14,018 bases of DNA from Herminiimonas sp. (GCA_014377155.1 JACMQD010000065.1:1-14018); one strand, 5' to 3'. Shown: positions 1-7,530, counted from the stretch's first letter. A program made the numbers and translations. Notes: generated from the letters alone by a model not told the origin.

Positions 1-2
1 CG

Positions 3-83
3 TTCGGCTTTGGTGCCACGGCGCTCATTGCCACAATTGCGCGGGTGTTCGATCTTCTTTATACAGGTGGCGCCTACGGCTGA
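3..83 (+). CDS. Possible C-terminal tail of an unidentified membrane protein (5' part outside window)
   Basis: A reading frame open from the left edge ends at TGA 81-83. It encodes 26 residues that begin FGFGATALIATIARVF, a hydrophobic, Ala/Ile-rich run that looks like the end of a transmembrane helix, followed by the short polar tail DLLYTGGAYG. It would be convergent with the DUF421 gene. The family cannot be identified from so little sequence, and an open frame of this length can occur by chance. The amphipathic, membrane-like composition is the only positive evidence. Confidence 0.33.
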   Translation, partial: FGFGATALIATIARVFDLLYTGGAYG

Positions 84-658
84 TCATGTTTTTCATCAGC
101 TGCCGCAAGCACACTTGCTGCCGCTCGATGATGCCGGACCTTGCGGCGGGCGCCCCTTAAATCGATCCGTCGACGACGCGCTGGTCTGCCATGTCTGGTT
201 TCTTTGAAAGATATCTGGCCGTTAGTTTCAAGAATCGCGTAGCGCAGTTTGTCTATCGACTCGCAACCATTAAGCCGCATCGACTCTTCAAGATCGCGGA
301 TTGACATGTTTGCGCTTTTCATCGCTTTCTCGCAAAGATTCCCATCGCGAACCAGTAACTGCGGCTGGCCTTCTATAATTTTGGCAATTTTCTTATTTCG
401 CGCAACGCCAAGGCCGATCAGATAATTAATCACCACCAGCGATACCGCGAGTATCAAGCCGGCTGTGACCGAATTGTCACCGGCATTCATCGCGTTCTGT
501 ACTGCGTTCGACACCAGCAGCAACAGTACGAGATCGAACGGTTCCATCTGACCAATTTCGCGCTTGCCGCCAAGTCGCAAAAGTAGCAGCACCGCAGCGT
601 ACACCAGCAGAGCGCGCAAGACGAATTCCCATCCGCTGCCCCCAGTCAATTCCCACAT
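74..658 (-). CDS. DUF421 (YetF-like) membrane protein, probably frameshifted near its 3' end
   Basis: This is a small inner-membrane protein of the DUF421/YetF family, whose molecular role is poorly known. Three hydrophobic segments (about residues 12-27, 40-57 and 64-85) precede a cytoplasmic domain. Family-like stretches are GKREIGQMEPFDLVLLLLVS (residues 31-50) and the domain end LRYAILETNGQIS. The start is supported by AGGGAG (665-670), six bases upstream of the ATG. After GQIS the open frame continues as an Arg-rich tail (…RHGRPARRRRIDLRGARRK…) unlike the family. The neighbouring frame across 201-214 gives a plausible hydrophilic ending, SKKPDMADQRVVDGSI, with a TAA at 157-159. I therefore infer a one-base indel in 201-214, with the ancestral gene spanning 157-658. 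That shorter end also avoids overlap with the possible convergent gene ending at 83. Confidence 0.8.
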   Translation of the reverse strand: MWELTGGSGWEFVLRALLVYAAVLLLLRLGGKREIGQMEPFDLVLLLLVSNAVQNAMNAGDNSVTAGLILAVSLVVINYLIGLGVARNKKIAKIIEGQPQLLVRDGNLCEKAMKSANMSIRDLEESMRLNGCESIDKLRYAILETNGQISFKETRHGRPARRRRIDLRGARRKVRHHRAAASVLAAADEKHDQP

Positions 659-751
659 TGCACTCTCCCTCGATCTCTCCGGATAACCTGATGCGCGCCT
701 AATTGCTGCATACCGAACTCTGATGGCGTACGCATTGCCGCGCAGGGATTA

Positions 752-770
752 TTAACGATTCACCGGTTAA
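752..770. repeat. Inverted repeat TTAAC-N9-GTTAA, candidate operator
   Basis: TTAAC at 752-756 and GTTAA at 766-770 form a perfect 5-base inverted repeat with a 9-base spacer, about 100 bases upstream of the DUF421 start codon. It could be a regulator-binding site or chance. No cognate regulator is evident in the window. Confidence 0.25.
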
Positions 771-911
771 AAGCCATCACGTACCGTCTGCATGTCTCCA
801 ATACGGATTTTGCAACGTAGAAAACTTTCGGCAATGCTCTGAATTGCGGTAAAGAGGACAAAAGTGATGCGTTGCGCTGGCTGATGAACGCGCATTTGCA
901 CAACTTGCATG

Positions 912-927
912 GAAATTCAACAATTTC
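912..927. repeat. Inverted repeat GAAATT-CAAC-AATTTC upstream of amt
   Basis: GAAATT (912-917) and AATTTC (922-927) are perfectly complementary around a 4-base spacer, 75 bases before the likely amt start at 1002. The stem is AT-rich and lacks a T-tract, so a protein-binding site is more likely than a terminator. The function is unknown. Confidence 0.3.
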
Positions 928-986
928 TGCATGACACAATAATTGCTTTCAAATAACCAATCGCATGCAGGTAACAGGGTGCCAAC

Positions 987-2380
987 ATGAGAGGTTCGAG
1001 GATGAATAATTCAATCGCATGTTTTATCGTCATGGCAAGCGTAGCGTTCGGTCTGTCAGCGATGCCGGCTGCCGCTGAAACGCCAGCGCCCGACGCGACC
1101 CTGATTCAAGTAGGTTTAGCCAGGGTCGGTTGCCGTGCCGTCATTGCAACCCGCGATCGCCATTGCACAGCCCGCAACAGCTGCCGCCGAAGCGATAACC
1201 CGCCCAACGCTGGTCGATACGGCGCGCGCCAGCGCCGGCGACACTGCGTGGATGCTGATGTCCACCGCGCTTGTGCTGCCGATGACGCTGCCGGGTCTGG
1301 CACTGTTTTCCAGCGGTATGGTACGCAAAAAAAAAGTGCTCGGCACGATGGCGCATAGCGTCGCCACGGCATGCGTGGTCACCAGCCTGTGGGTCGTGAC
1401 TGGCGATAGCCTCGCTTTTACGCCACGCTCGCCCTTCATCGGGGGCATGAGTCGCTTGATGCTGCATGGGATGGCATTTTTGAAAAAGGCTGGTCAGTTG
1501 CCGGTGCATCATGTGGCGCCGACGATTCCCGAAGGCGTCTTCATGATGTTCCAGATGACGTTCGCGATCATCACGCCGGCTTTAATCGCGGGAGCCTTTG
1601 CCGAGCGCATCGGGTTTTCGGCGTCGTTCCTGTTCAAGACACTGTGGTCACCGGTCGTGTATGCCTTGGTCGCCCACTGGGTCTGGCAGCCGGCTGGCTG
1701 GCCGCACGCGGCGTGCTCGACTTCGCCGGTGGCACCGTGGTCCATCTCAACGCCTGGGTGTGGGATCTTGGTAGCCGCGCTCATCATCGGACCGCGCACC
1801 GGCTTCGGCAAGAAGCCGATGCCGCCGCATAATCTTATCCTCACCGTGATTGGTGGCTCACTGTTGTGGGTCGACTGATTTGGCTTCAATGATGGTTCCG
1901 CTGGCGCCGCCGATGGCCGCGCCGGGCTGGCGATGCTGGTCACCCAACTTGCATCGGCTGTCGGTGCGATGTCGTGGATGCTGATCGAATGGATTCGCCG
2001 TGGCAAACCGCCGATCCTCGGCATGGTATCAGGCGCAGTCGCCGGTCTGGTTTCGATCACCCCCGGTGTCCGGCTTTGTCGGCGTAGAGGGTGCCATGGC
2101 GATCGGCGCCGCTGCCGGCATCGCCTGCTTCTGGGGTGCGACGTCGCTCAAGTCGGCCCTGCGCTATGACGACACGCTGGATGTCTTTGGCGTGCATGCC
2201 ATCGGCGGCGTTGTCGGCGCGTTGCTGACCGGCGTTTTTTCAGGAAAAAACATTGGTGGCGTCGAGGGCAGTATCGTTAGGCAGCGCGAGATGCACGCGG
2301 TGGCGGCAGCACCGGTTCCAATATACGCCATCCCAGTGGAGGCCGACGTCGATCGTGCCTGTATCGGCCGACTACGATAG
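987..2380 (+). pseudogene. amt: Ammonium transporter (Amt/AmtB family), degraded by frameshifts and a stop
   Basis: This is the remnant of an inner-membrane ammonium channel. The likely original start is ATG 1002, with GAGAGG at 989-994 in front, giving a signal-like N-terminus (MNNSIACFIVMASVAFGLSA). Family segments appear in order but in changing frames: AWMLMSTALVLPMTLPGLALF and MVRKKKVLG in one frame; FQMTFAIITPALIAGAFAER in the same frame; GWLAARGVLDFAGGTVVHLN in a second; AVAGLVSITP back in the first; SGFVGVEGAMAIGAAAGIAC and GVHAIGGVVGALLTGVF in a third. Frame changes fall at about 1105-1135, 1686-1692, 1755-1762 and 2060-2064 (a run of five C where four would restore frame). A stop, TGA 1876-1878, replaces the Trp of the expected GWFGFN. 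Similarity fades after about 2272, so the last helices and cytoplasmic tail are missing or unrecognisable. Conserved sites are also altered (LFYGG became LFSSG). No functional transporter can be made from it. Confidence 0.92.
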
Positions 2381-2407
2381 AAGCTGACCAGTTGCGCTTG
2401 CAAAAAC

Positions 2408-2848
2408 TTACACCGAAACGCTGGTGGTACCGAAAAGCTGGCAACCATCGATTTTCCATTTGCCGTCCGGTTCACGCCGCATCTTGTATAGCGCAACCCA
2501 TACCAGACCATCCCGATCCGTAAGGCGTACTGTCTGAATGGTGTTGCCATCGACCATCTCGGGCTTGGTAAATATGGCAATGCGATGTCGGTAGATCGCG
2601 CCGTACTTCTCCTTGACGAGCTGCAGGAAGCGGTCCGGCGTGCCGATCTGGGCCCGGGTCGACGACGTTGCCAATTCAAACGCGCTTATGGCGTCGTCAT
2701 TTAAAAAGGCATTGAGCTGTGATTGCACCGCGATATGTATCGCCTTCGCATCCGTCTTGCTAATCGCGTCCGCCGCGCCAGCGGCGGAGCCCCAAAGCAA
2801 TAGTAGACAGCTTACGAAGAAACCGACTTGATTGATCCAGCGTTTCAT
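2408..2848 (-). CDS. Secreted DUF4864 protein
   Basis: This encodes a 146-residue exported protein of the DUF4864 family, function unknown. Residues 1-25 form a signal peptide: MKRW, then a hydrophobic core with cysteine and leucines, ending at an AAGAADA-type cleavage site. The mature part has the family pattern: a helix with VQSQLNAFLNDDAISAFELA, then YRHRIAIFTKPEMVDG, then VRLTDRDGLVWVALYKM and a closing GKWKIDGCQLF. The Cys in this last motif is the only one in the mature chain. The start is supported by GGAG at 2855-2858, six bases before the ATG. The gene follows the dehydrogenase on the same strand but lies beyond a terminator, so it is probably transcribed separately. It is convergent with the dead amt gene, with its stop 28 bases from the amt remnant's last in-frame stop. 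Confidence 0.83.
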   Translation of the reverse strand: MKRWINQVGFFVSCLLLLWGSAAGAADAISKTDAKAIHIAVQSQLNAFLNDDAISAFELATSSTRAQIGTPDRFLQLVKEKYGAIYRHRIAIFTKPEMVDGNTIQTVRLTDRDGLVWVALYKMRREPDGKWKIDGCQLFGTTSVSV

Positions 2849-2942
2849 GACTCGCTCCGGTTTCTAAAGGCATCAAGTCAGTGTAGGCGAGATTACGAAA
2901 AAGAGAGGAGGGCGGGAACAAATTTAATCTGATATGACTGGT

Positions 2943-2970
2943 AAAAAAAAACAGCCCGCAGGCTGCTTTT
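2943..2970 (-). terminator. Intrinsic terminator downstream of the acyl-CoA dehydrogenase
   Basis: Read on the minus strand, CAGCC (2965-2961), loop TGCG, GGCTG (2956-2952) is a perfect 5-base GC-rich stem, followed by A then eight T (2950-2943) and preceded by AAAAG. It starts about 25 bases after the dehydrogenase stop codon. The stem is flanked by A- and T-runs on both sides, so it could also stop plus-strand transcription. It should insulate the DUF4864 gene from the etf-dehydrogenase unit. Confidence 0.85.
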
Positions 2971-2990
2971 CTCAGGAACATCAAACCACT

Positions 2991-4781
2991 TCAGAACTGA
3001 TCTTCTTCAAGCGCCATGACACCGGCACTGCCTTCGACGATGGCCGAACGATAGGCACTCGCCTGCGACAGGAAATGGTCCGCGAAGAAACGCGCAGTAC
3101 CGATTTTGGCTTGATAAAACCGGGCGTCGCCGGAACCCGCCTGTAACTTCTGTTGCGCGACCAGCGCTGCCCTCGCCATTTGCCATCCGCCCAGCACGAT
3201 CCCCGCCAGTTTCAGATACAGCACGCTGCCGGCAAATACGCCCTTGATGTCGGACTTCATGTTGGCGACGGTGTAGTCGACGACTTCTTCCAGTGCTTTC
3301 GAACCCGCTGCAAGCTGGTTACGAATCGCCGCCAGGTCACCCGAGGTATAAGAAGCCAGTTCAGCCTCCGTCTTGCGTACCTGCGCGATGATGCCTTTGG
3401 CCACGGCGCCGCCGTCGCGAGCAGTCTTCCGTCCTACCAGGTCGTTGGCCTGGATCGCGGTCGTACCCTCGTAGATGGTGAGGATGCGCGCATCGCGATA
3501 ATGCTGGGCGGCACCGGTTTCTTCGATGAAGCCCATGCCACCGTGAATCTGCACACCGGTCGAAGCAACCTCGATCGACATTTCAGTCGACCACCCCTTA
3601 ACGACCGGCACCATGTATTCATAAAACGCGTGGTTGGCTTTGCGTGTCGCTTCGTCGGCATGGTGATGCGCCGCATCGAACGCTGCCGCTGTCACATAGG
3701 CCAGCGCGCGCGACGCTTCGATCTGCGAGCGCATCGACATCAGCATGCGGCGCACGTCCGGCTGATGAATGATCGTGACCGGGCCTGCCGAGCCGGACAA
3801 GTCGCGCGATTGCACACGCTCCTTGGCGTACCACACGGCTTTTTGATAGGCGCGTTCGGCGACGCCGACGCCTTGCATGCCGACTGCAAAACGGGCGGCG
3901 TTCATCATGATGAACATGTATTCGAGACCACGGTTTTCAGCACCGATCAGGGTACCGATCGCGCCACCGTGGTCACCGAATTGCAAGACCGCAGTCGGAC
4001 TGGCCTTGATACCGAGCTTATGTTCGATCGATACACAATGCGCGTCGTTGCGCTCGCCCAGCGAGCCATCGACGTTGACCAGAAATTTCGGCACAACGAA
4101 AAGCGAGATGCCTTTCACGCCTTCGGGCGCGTCCGGTGTACGCGCCAGTACGAGATGGACGATGTTTTCCGCCATGTCATGCTCGCCGTAGGTGATGTAG
4201 ATCTTCGTGCCGAAAATCTTGTAGGTGCCATCGTCCTGGGGCACTGCGCGCGTGCGTACCATCGCCAGGTCGGACCCGGCCTGCGGCTCGGTCAGGTTCA
4301 TGGTGCCGGTCCACTTGCCGGAAATGAGGTTGGCCAGATAGATCGATTTTTGTTCGTCGGAGCCGGCCGTCATCAGCGCTTCGATCGCGCCATCGGTCAG
4401 CAGCGGGCACAACGCAAAAGCCAGATTAGCTGAATTAAGCATTTCGATGCAGGGTGTTGCAACCAGCTTGGGCAAGCCTTGGCCACCGAATTCGACAGGA
4501 TGCTGCACACCCTGCCAGCCAGCTTCGCCAAAGCTCTTGAACGCTTCCTTAAATCCCTTGCTGGTGGTGACCTTGCCATCGTGCCAGTAGCTTGGCTCCT
4601 TATCGCCAGGGAAGTTCAGCGGTGCGATCACTTCGCTACAAAACTTGGCATTTTCTTCGAGTACCGCCTCCACGGTTTCCGGCGTTGCATCTTCGCAGCC
4701 GGGCAATGCATTGACTTCAGACAGACCTGCCAGTTCGTTGATGACGAACAGCATGTCTTTTACCGGGGCGACGTAACTCAT
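2991..4781 (-). CDS. Acyl-CoA dehydrogenase, long 596-residue type (DmdC-like architecture)
   Basis: This is a flavoprotein that introduces the alpha-beta double bond into an acyl-CoA and passes electrons to ETF. At 596 residues it belongs to the extended class that carries an extra N-terminal segment (about 1-35, MSYVAPVKDMLFVINELAGL) and an extra C-terminal domain (about 460-596), as in 3-methylmercaptopropionyl-CoA dehydrogenase and related enzymes. Visible motifs are the FAD/substrate signature MNLTEPQAGSDL (161-172), the mid-domain signature around HKLGIKASPTAVL (254-266), GVQIHGGMGFIEE (409-421), and IYEGTTAIQANDLVGR (436-451), where Glu438 is the likely catalytic base. GGAG at 4788-4791 lies six bases before the ATG. 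The gene follows etfB-etfA on the same strand, which suggests that this ETF is its electron acceptor. The substrate cannot be read from sequence; fatty acyl-CoA is the default guess. The translation appears intact. Confidence 0.95.
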   Translation of the reverse strand: MSYVAPVKDMLFVINELAGLSEVNALPGCEDATPETVEAVLEENAKFCSEVIAPLNFPGDKEPSYWHDGKVTTSKGFKEAFKSFGEAGWQGVQHPVEFGGQGLPKLVATPCIEMLNSANLAFALCPLLTDGAIEALMTAGSDEQKSIYLANLISGKWTGTMNLTEPQAGSDLAMVRTRAVPQDDGTYKIFGTKIYITYGEHDMAENIVHLVLARTPDAPEGVKGISLFVVPKFLVNVDGSLGERNDAHCVSIEHKLGIKASPTAVLQFGDHGGAIGTLIGAENRGLEYMFIMMNAARFAVGMQGVGVAERAYQKAVWYAKERVQSRDLSGSAGPVTIIHQPDVRRMLMSMRSQIEASRALAYVTAAAFDAAHHHADEATRKANHAFYEYMVPVVKGWSTEMSIEVASTGVQIHGGMGFIEETGAAQHYRDARILTIYEGTTAIQANDLVGRKTARDGGAVAKGIIAQVRKTEAELASYTSGDLAAIRNQLAAGSKALEEVVDYTVANMKSDIKGVFAGSVLYLKLAGIVLGGWQMARAALVAQQKLQAGSGDARFYQAKIGTARFFADHFLSQASAYRSAIVEGSAGVMALEEDQF

Positions 4782-4791
4782 TTAATACTCC

Positions 4792-4836
4792 AAAAAAATA
4801 GGCAGGAATTGCAGGATTGACGCTGCAAATCCTGCC
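4792..4836 (-). terminator. Strong intrinsic terminator / possible attenuator abutting the dehydrogenase ribosome-binding site
   Basis: On the minus strand, GGCAGGATTTGCAG (4836-4823), an 8-base loop and CTGCAATTCCTGCC (4814-4801) form a 14-base stem with one A-A mismatch. TATTTTTTT follows (4800-4792). The next bases are GGAG (4791-4788), the ribosome-binding site of the acyl-CoA dehydrogenase. The hairpin begins 50 bases after the etfA stop codon. It may terminate the etfBA message, attenuate readthrough into the dehydrogenase gene, or act mainly as a 3'-end/processing structure. Confidence 0.85.
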
Positions 4837-4886
4837 GATCGTGTTTGCTGCAACGGATGCGAATCTATACTACTTGCCGTGGGACG

Positions 4887-5816
4887 TTATCCGAGTTCGG
4901 TAACCAGTTGCGGTACCACTTCGAACAGATCCCCGACGATACCGTAGTCGGCGACCGAGAAGATCGGCGCTTCGGCATCCTTGTTGATGGCAACGATGGT
5001 CTTCGAATCTTTCATACCAGCCAGATGCTGGATCGCGCCGGAAATACCAACAGCGATATACAACTGCGGTGCCACGATCTTGCCGGTCTGGCCCACTTGC
5101 CAGTCGTTGGGAACGTAGCCCGCGTCGACTGCCGCGCGCGACGCACCCATTGCAGCACCAAGGCGGTCGGCCAGCGGCTCCAGAAGCTTGAAGTTGTCAC
5201 CGGAACCCATGCCGCGGCCACCGGATACGATAACTTTGGCAGCCGTCAATTCAGGACGGTCGGACTTGGCCAGTTCGCGCGAAACGAATGACGAAGTACC
5301 CGAATCGGCGACGCCGGTAACCGCTTCGATGACAGCGCTGCCACCGATGGGCGCAGCATCAAAACCGGTAGTACGCACCGTGATGACCTTGATCGCATCG
5401 ATCGACTGCACGGTCGCAATCGCATTGCCGGCATAGATCGGACGCTCGAATGTGTCCGGCGAATCGACCTTGATAATTTCCGAAATCTGGCCAACGTCGA
5501 GCTTGGCGGCAACGCGCGGCAGGATGTTCTTGCCGTACGCCGTCGCCGGTGCCAGGATGTGCGAGTAATTCGCGGCCAGCGCCAGTACCTGGGCGGAAAT
5601 GTTTTCTGCAAGACCGTCAGCGAATGGCGCAGCATCGGCCACCAGCACCTTGGCCACACCGACGATTTGCGCTACCGCTGCGGCTGCGGCGCCGCAATTG
5701 TGACCGGCAACCAGCACATGGACATCGCCACCGCATTGCACTGCAGCGGTGATGGTGTTGAGCGTGCTTCCCTTTAACGACGCATTGTCGTGTTCAGCAA
5801 TGACTAATGAGGCCAT
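4887..5816 (-). CDS. etfA: Electron transfer flavoprotein, alpha subunit
   Basis: This is the FAD-carrying subunit of the cytoplasmic ETF heterodimer, which takes electrons from acyl-CoA dehydrogenases and delivers them to ETF:ubiquinone oxidoreductase. At 309 residues it has normal length. The N-terminal alpha/beta domain (about 1-180) is followed by the FAD domain with [15 protein letters not shown] (198-212), [15 protein letters not shown] (224-238), [10 protein letters not shown] (241-250), the [11 protein letters not shown] stretch (258-268) and the C-terminal [17 protein letters not shown]. All the strongly conserved FAD-domain blocks are intact. AAGGAA at 5821-5826 serves as the ribosome-binding site. 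etfA lies 101 bases downstream of etfB on the same strand, so the two should be co-transcribed. Confidence 0.97.
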   Translation of the reverse strand: MASLVIAEHDNASLKGSTLNTITAAVQCGGDVHVLVAGHNCGAAAAAVAQIVGVAKVLVADAAPFADGLAENISAQVLALAANYSHILAPATAYGKNILPRVAAKLDVGQISEIIKVDSPDTFERPIYAGNAIATVQSIDAIKVITVRTTGFDAAPIGGSAVIEAVTGVADSGTSSFVSRELAKSDRPELTAAKVIVSGGRGMGSGDNFKLLEPLADRLGAAMGASRAAVDAGYVPNDWQVGQTGKIVAPQLYIAVGISGAIQHLAGMKDSKTIVAINKDAEAPIFSVADYGIVGDLFEVVPQLVTELG

Positions 5817-5876
5817 GATGTTCCTTGATTGACGACCCGCGCTCGATACGCTTGGGCCGAATGCAAATTATATGAA

Positions 5877-5910
5877 GAGGACCACGCAGGAACGCCTGGG
5901 TAGTGTCCTC
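5877..5910 (-). other. Imperfect stem-loop in the etfB-etfA gap
   Basis: On the minus strand GAGGAC (5910-5905) pairs with GTCCTC (5882-5877), and inside it CAGG (5898-5895) pairs with CCTG (5890-5887) around a 4-base loop, separated by an unpaired internal loop. No T-tract follows, so it is not an intrinsic terminator. It starts shortly after the etfB stop codon and may affect message stability. A TATAAT hexamer (5872-5867) follows but has no recognisable -35 partner. Confidence 0.35.
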
Positions 5911-5917
5911 GCCGATC

Positions 5918-6667
5918 CTAAATGACTTTTGCTTCGTTGCGCAGCTTCGCTACCAACGTCGCGGCGTCGGGGACCTTGATCCCGGCGGAGCGCTTCGGCG
6001 GCTCGACGACTTTCAGGGTTTTGAGGTGCGACGTGACATCCACTCCAAGGTCAGCCGGCTTGAGATTGTCGAGGGTCTTCTTCTTGGCCTTCATGATGTT
6101 AGGGAGCGTGACATAACGCGGCTCGTTCAGACGCAAGTCCGTGGTAACGATCGCAGGCAAGGTCAGAGAAATGGTCTCGAGACCGCCGTCGACTTCACGC
6201 GTAACGCTTACCTTGCCATCTTCCAACACGACCTTCGAGGCGAAAGTTGCCTGCGGCCAACCGAGCAGTGCGGCCAGCATCTGACCAGTCTGGTTGCAGT
6301 CGTCGTCGATGGCCTGCTTGCCGAGAATAATCAGTTGCGGCTGCTCTTTGTCGGCGACGGCTTTCAACAGTTTGGCCACGGCCAGCGGTTGCAACTCGCT
6401 ATCGGTCTCGACCAGAATGCCACGGTCGGCACCGATCGCCATTGCCGTACGCAGGGTTTCCTGACATTGGGCAACACCGCATGACACGGCGATCACTTCG
6501 GTGACTTTACCGGCTTCCTTCAAACGCATGGCTTCCTCGACGGCAATTTCATCGAACGGGTTCATGGACATTTTCACATTGGCGATATCGACACCGGAGC
6601 CATCGGACTTTACCCGTACCTTGACGTTGTAGTCGACTACGCGCTTGACTGGGACTAACACTTTCAT
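5918..6667 (-). CDS. etfB: Electron transfer flavoprotein, beta subunit
   Basis: This is the AMP-binding subunit of ETF and partner of the EtfA encoded next to it. At 249 residues it has the usual length. Motifs seen: the N-terminal [20 protein letters not shown], the [16 protein letters not shown] block (36-51), the [19 protein letters not shown] region (114-132), and the family signature in [20 protein letters not shown] (157-176). The loop [13 protein letters not shown] (185-197) corresponds to the recognition loop known to dock on partner dehydrogenases, with the key Leu present. The ATG at 6665-6667 encodes the canonical MKVLVPVKR start. It is first in the etfB-etfA-dehydrogenase order, with a probable promoter about 50 bases upstream. 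Confidence 0.97.
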   Translation of the reverse strand: MKVLVPVKRVVDYNVKVRVKSDGSGVDIANVKMSMNPFDEIAVEEAMRLKEAGKVTEVIAVSCGVAQCQETLRTAMAIGADRGILVETDSELQPLAVAKLLKAVADKEQPQLIILGKQAIDDDCNQTGQMLAALLGWPQATFASKVVLEDGKVSVTREVDGGLETISLTLPAIVTTDLRLNEPRYVTLPNIMKAKKKTLDNLKPADLGVDVTSHLKTLKVVEPPKRSAGIKVPDAATLVAKLRNEAKVI

Positions 6668-6718
6668 AGCTGTGCCTTTGAAGAAATTCGGGATTGACGT
6701 AAATATAAGCTAAAACAG

Positions 6719-6747
6719 ATTATAAGAGAGAATGTGAACACATGCAG
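6719..6747 (-). promoter_or_regulatory. Probable etfB promoter
   Basis: A perfect TATAAT (-10) lies at 6724-6719 on the minus strand, 51 bases before the etfB ATG. Seventeen bases upstream is CTGCAT (6747-6742), a weak -35 with three matches to TTGACA. The 8-base palindrome ACGATCGT at 6757-6764 lies just upstream, near -50, and may be a regulator site. The -10 is convincing; the -35 is not, so an activator or a different spacing may be involved. Confidence 0.5.
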
Positions 6748-6942
6748 AAATTTAGCACGATCGTTCGATTAATGGTTAGAGGATGGTCCCTAATCGCGTC
6801 TTTGTTCCATGATTGTCGATGTCAACGTCACCAAATAAGAACACATCTTTTTCATTAACAATTCTTTCAGCGACCGGGTGCCGATTGCACGCTGCTCTAC
6901 CCCTGTATCGGATTACGAAAACAGTAGCGGGTATCTTGAGCC

Positions 6943-7476
6943 TTATCGTGGTATCCAGGCAGCGAGAATCAGCCTTAGCTGCTTTTCCGTCAGTGCCGGT
7001 CCGGGCAATTCGGAATATCCGATTAATGCGCAATAGCCCCAGCGCCCGAGCGTCGCTGCTTCGTCTTTGGACCAGCCGGCCGCGCGCAAAAGTTTGGCAG
7101 CGTACTCGATGCGCTTTTGATCGACCCGCGCTTGCACCTCTTGCACATTTCGATTGGCCAGCGACCAGGAGCGAATCGCGCGACTTAATGAAAAGTCCGA
7201 GCTGACCGTCGCCGCCAGCAAGTTGTACAGCTTTGCTTGGGCTTCACCACCCGCATGCTCCACATAGTCAATGATTTGCTGGGTGTGTGAAAGCTCCCAC
7301 TGCCCAAGCACGGCAAGTTGGTATTCCTCGAGATTTTTAAAGTGCCAGTAAAAGCTGCCTTTGGTCACACCTAATTTTTCGGCGATCGACATAATGCGCA
7401 AGCCATCCGGACCTAGACTGGCTAGCGTTTGCAAGCCGGCATCGAGCCAGCATTTTCTTGTCTTTCGTTCTTCCAT
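6943..7476 (-). CDS. TetR-family transcriptional regulator
   Basis: This encodes a 177-residue DNA-binding regulator starting MEERKTRKCWLDAGLQTLAS (ATG 7474-7476). The same frame extends upstream to 7590, but the extra residues are non-helical and would run over the control region, so the internal ATG is preferred. The helix-turn-helix is typical of TetR: MSIAEKLGVTKGSFYWHFKN at about residues 30-49, with the G-S-F-Y-W-H-F-K recognition helix. The rest is a ligand/dimer domain with no recognised sub-family. It is divergent from the four-helix membrane protein gene at 7604; the 127-base gap carries two palindromes and a strong promoter facing that gene, so autoregulation plus repression of the neighbour is the simplest reading. 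It also lies 275 bases upstream of etfB on the same strand, but the two palindromes are not repeated there. Confidence 0.93.
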   Translation of the reverse strand: MEERKTRKCWLDAGLQTLASLGPDGLRIMSIAEKLGVTKGSFYWHFKNLEEYQLAVLGQWELSHTQQIIDYVEHAGGEAQAKLYNLLAATVSSDFSLSRAIRSWSLANRNVQEVQARVDQKRIEYAAKLLRAAGWSKDEAATLGRWGYCALIGYSELPGPALTEKQLRLILAAWIPR

Positions 7477-7485
7477 GCTACCACC

Positions 7486-7499
7486 ATACCAAAAGGTAT
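7486..7499. promoter_or_regulatory. Candidate TetR operator 1 (ATACC-AAAA-GGTAT)
   Basis: A perfect 5-base inverted repeat with an AAAA spacer lies 10 bases upstream of the TetR start codon. Its last T is the first base of the TTGACA -35 box of the opposing promoter. It shares the ATAC half-site core with the second palindrome at 7531-7543. Binding there would block transcription in both directions. Confidence 0.5.
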
Positions 7500-7527
7500 T
7501 GACAACTGCAATCGGTGATGGAACAAT
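7499..7527 (+). promoter_or_regulatory. Sigma-70-type promoter for the four-helix membrane protein gene
   Basis: TTGACA (7499-7504) matches the -35 consensus fully. After exactly 17 bases comes AACAAT (7522-7527), four of six matches to the -10 consensus. The start of transcription would fall near 7534, inside the palindrome at 7531-7543, leaving a leader of about 70 bases before the ATG at 7604. Confidence 0.6.
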
Positions 7528-7530
7528 CCA

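Larger units (their letters stand above)
659..986. other. Intergenic region between DUF421 and the broken amt gene
   Basis: This 328-base divergent intergenic region must have carried the promoters of both flanking genes. I see two inverted repeats (752-770 and 912-927, listed separately). I do not find a convincing sigma-70 pair, a sigma-54 -24/-12 element, or an NtrC-type site, although such elements are common upstream of amt genes. No small ORF with a credible ribosome-binding site was seen. Confidence 0.5.

Noticed and set aside
660..986. Sigma-54 promoter or NtrC site for amt
   Set aside because: TGGC- and TTGC-like words occur near 876-908 but not at the required -24/-12 spacing.
1331..1339. 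Run of A in amt as a programmed frameshift site
   Set aside because: The frame is the same before and after the A-run, so no shift occurs there.
3153..4433. 426-codon plus-strand open frame opposite the acyl-CoA dehydrogenase
   Set aside because: It lies antisense to a clearly conserved enzyme; its His/Arg/Asp-rich composition is typical of the reverse complement of a GC-rich gene, and it lacks any known motif.
6776..7033. 85-codon minus-strand open frame between TetR and etfB
   Set aside because: It overlaps the 3' end of the TetR gene in another frame, has no convincing ribosome-binding site and no recognisable domain.
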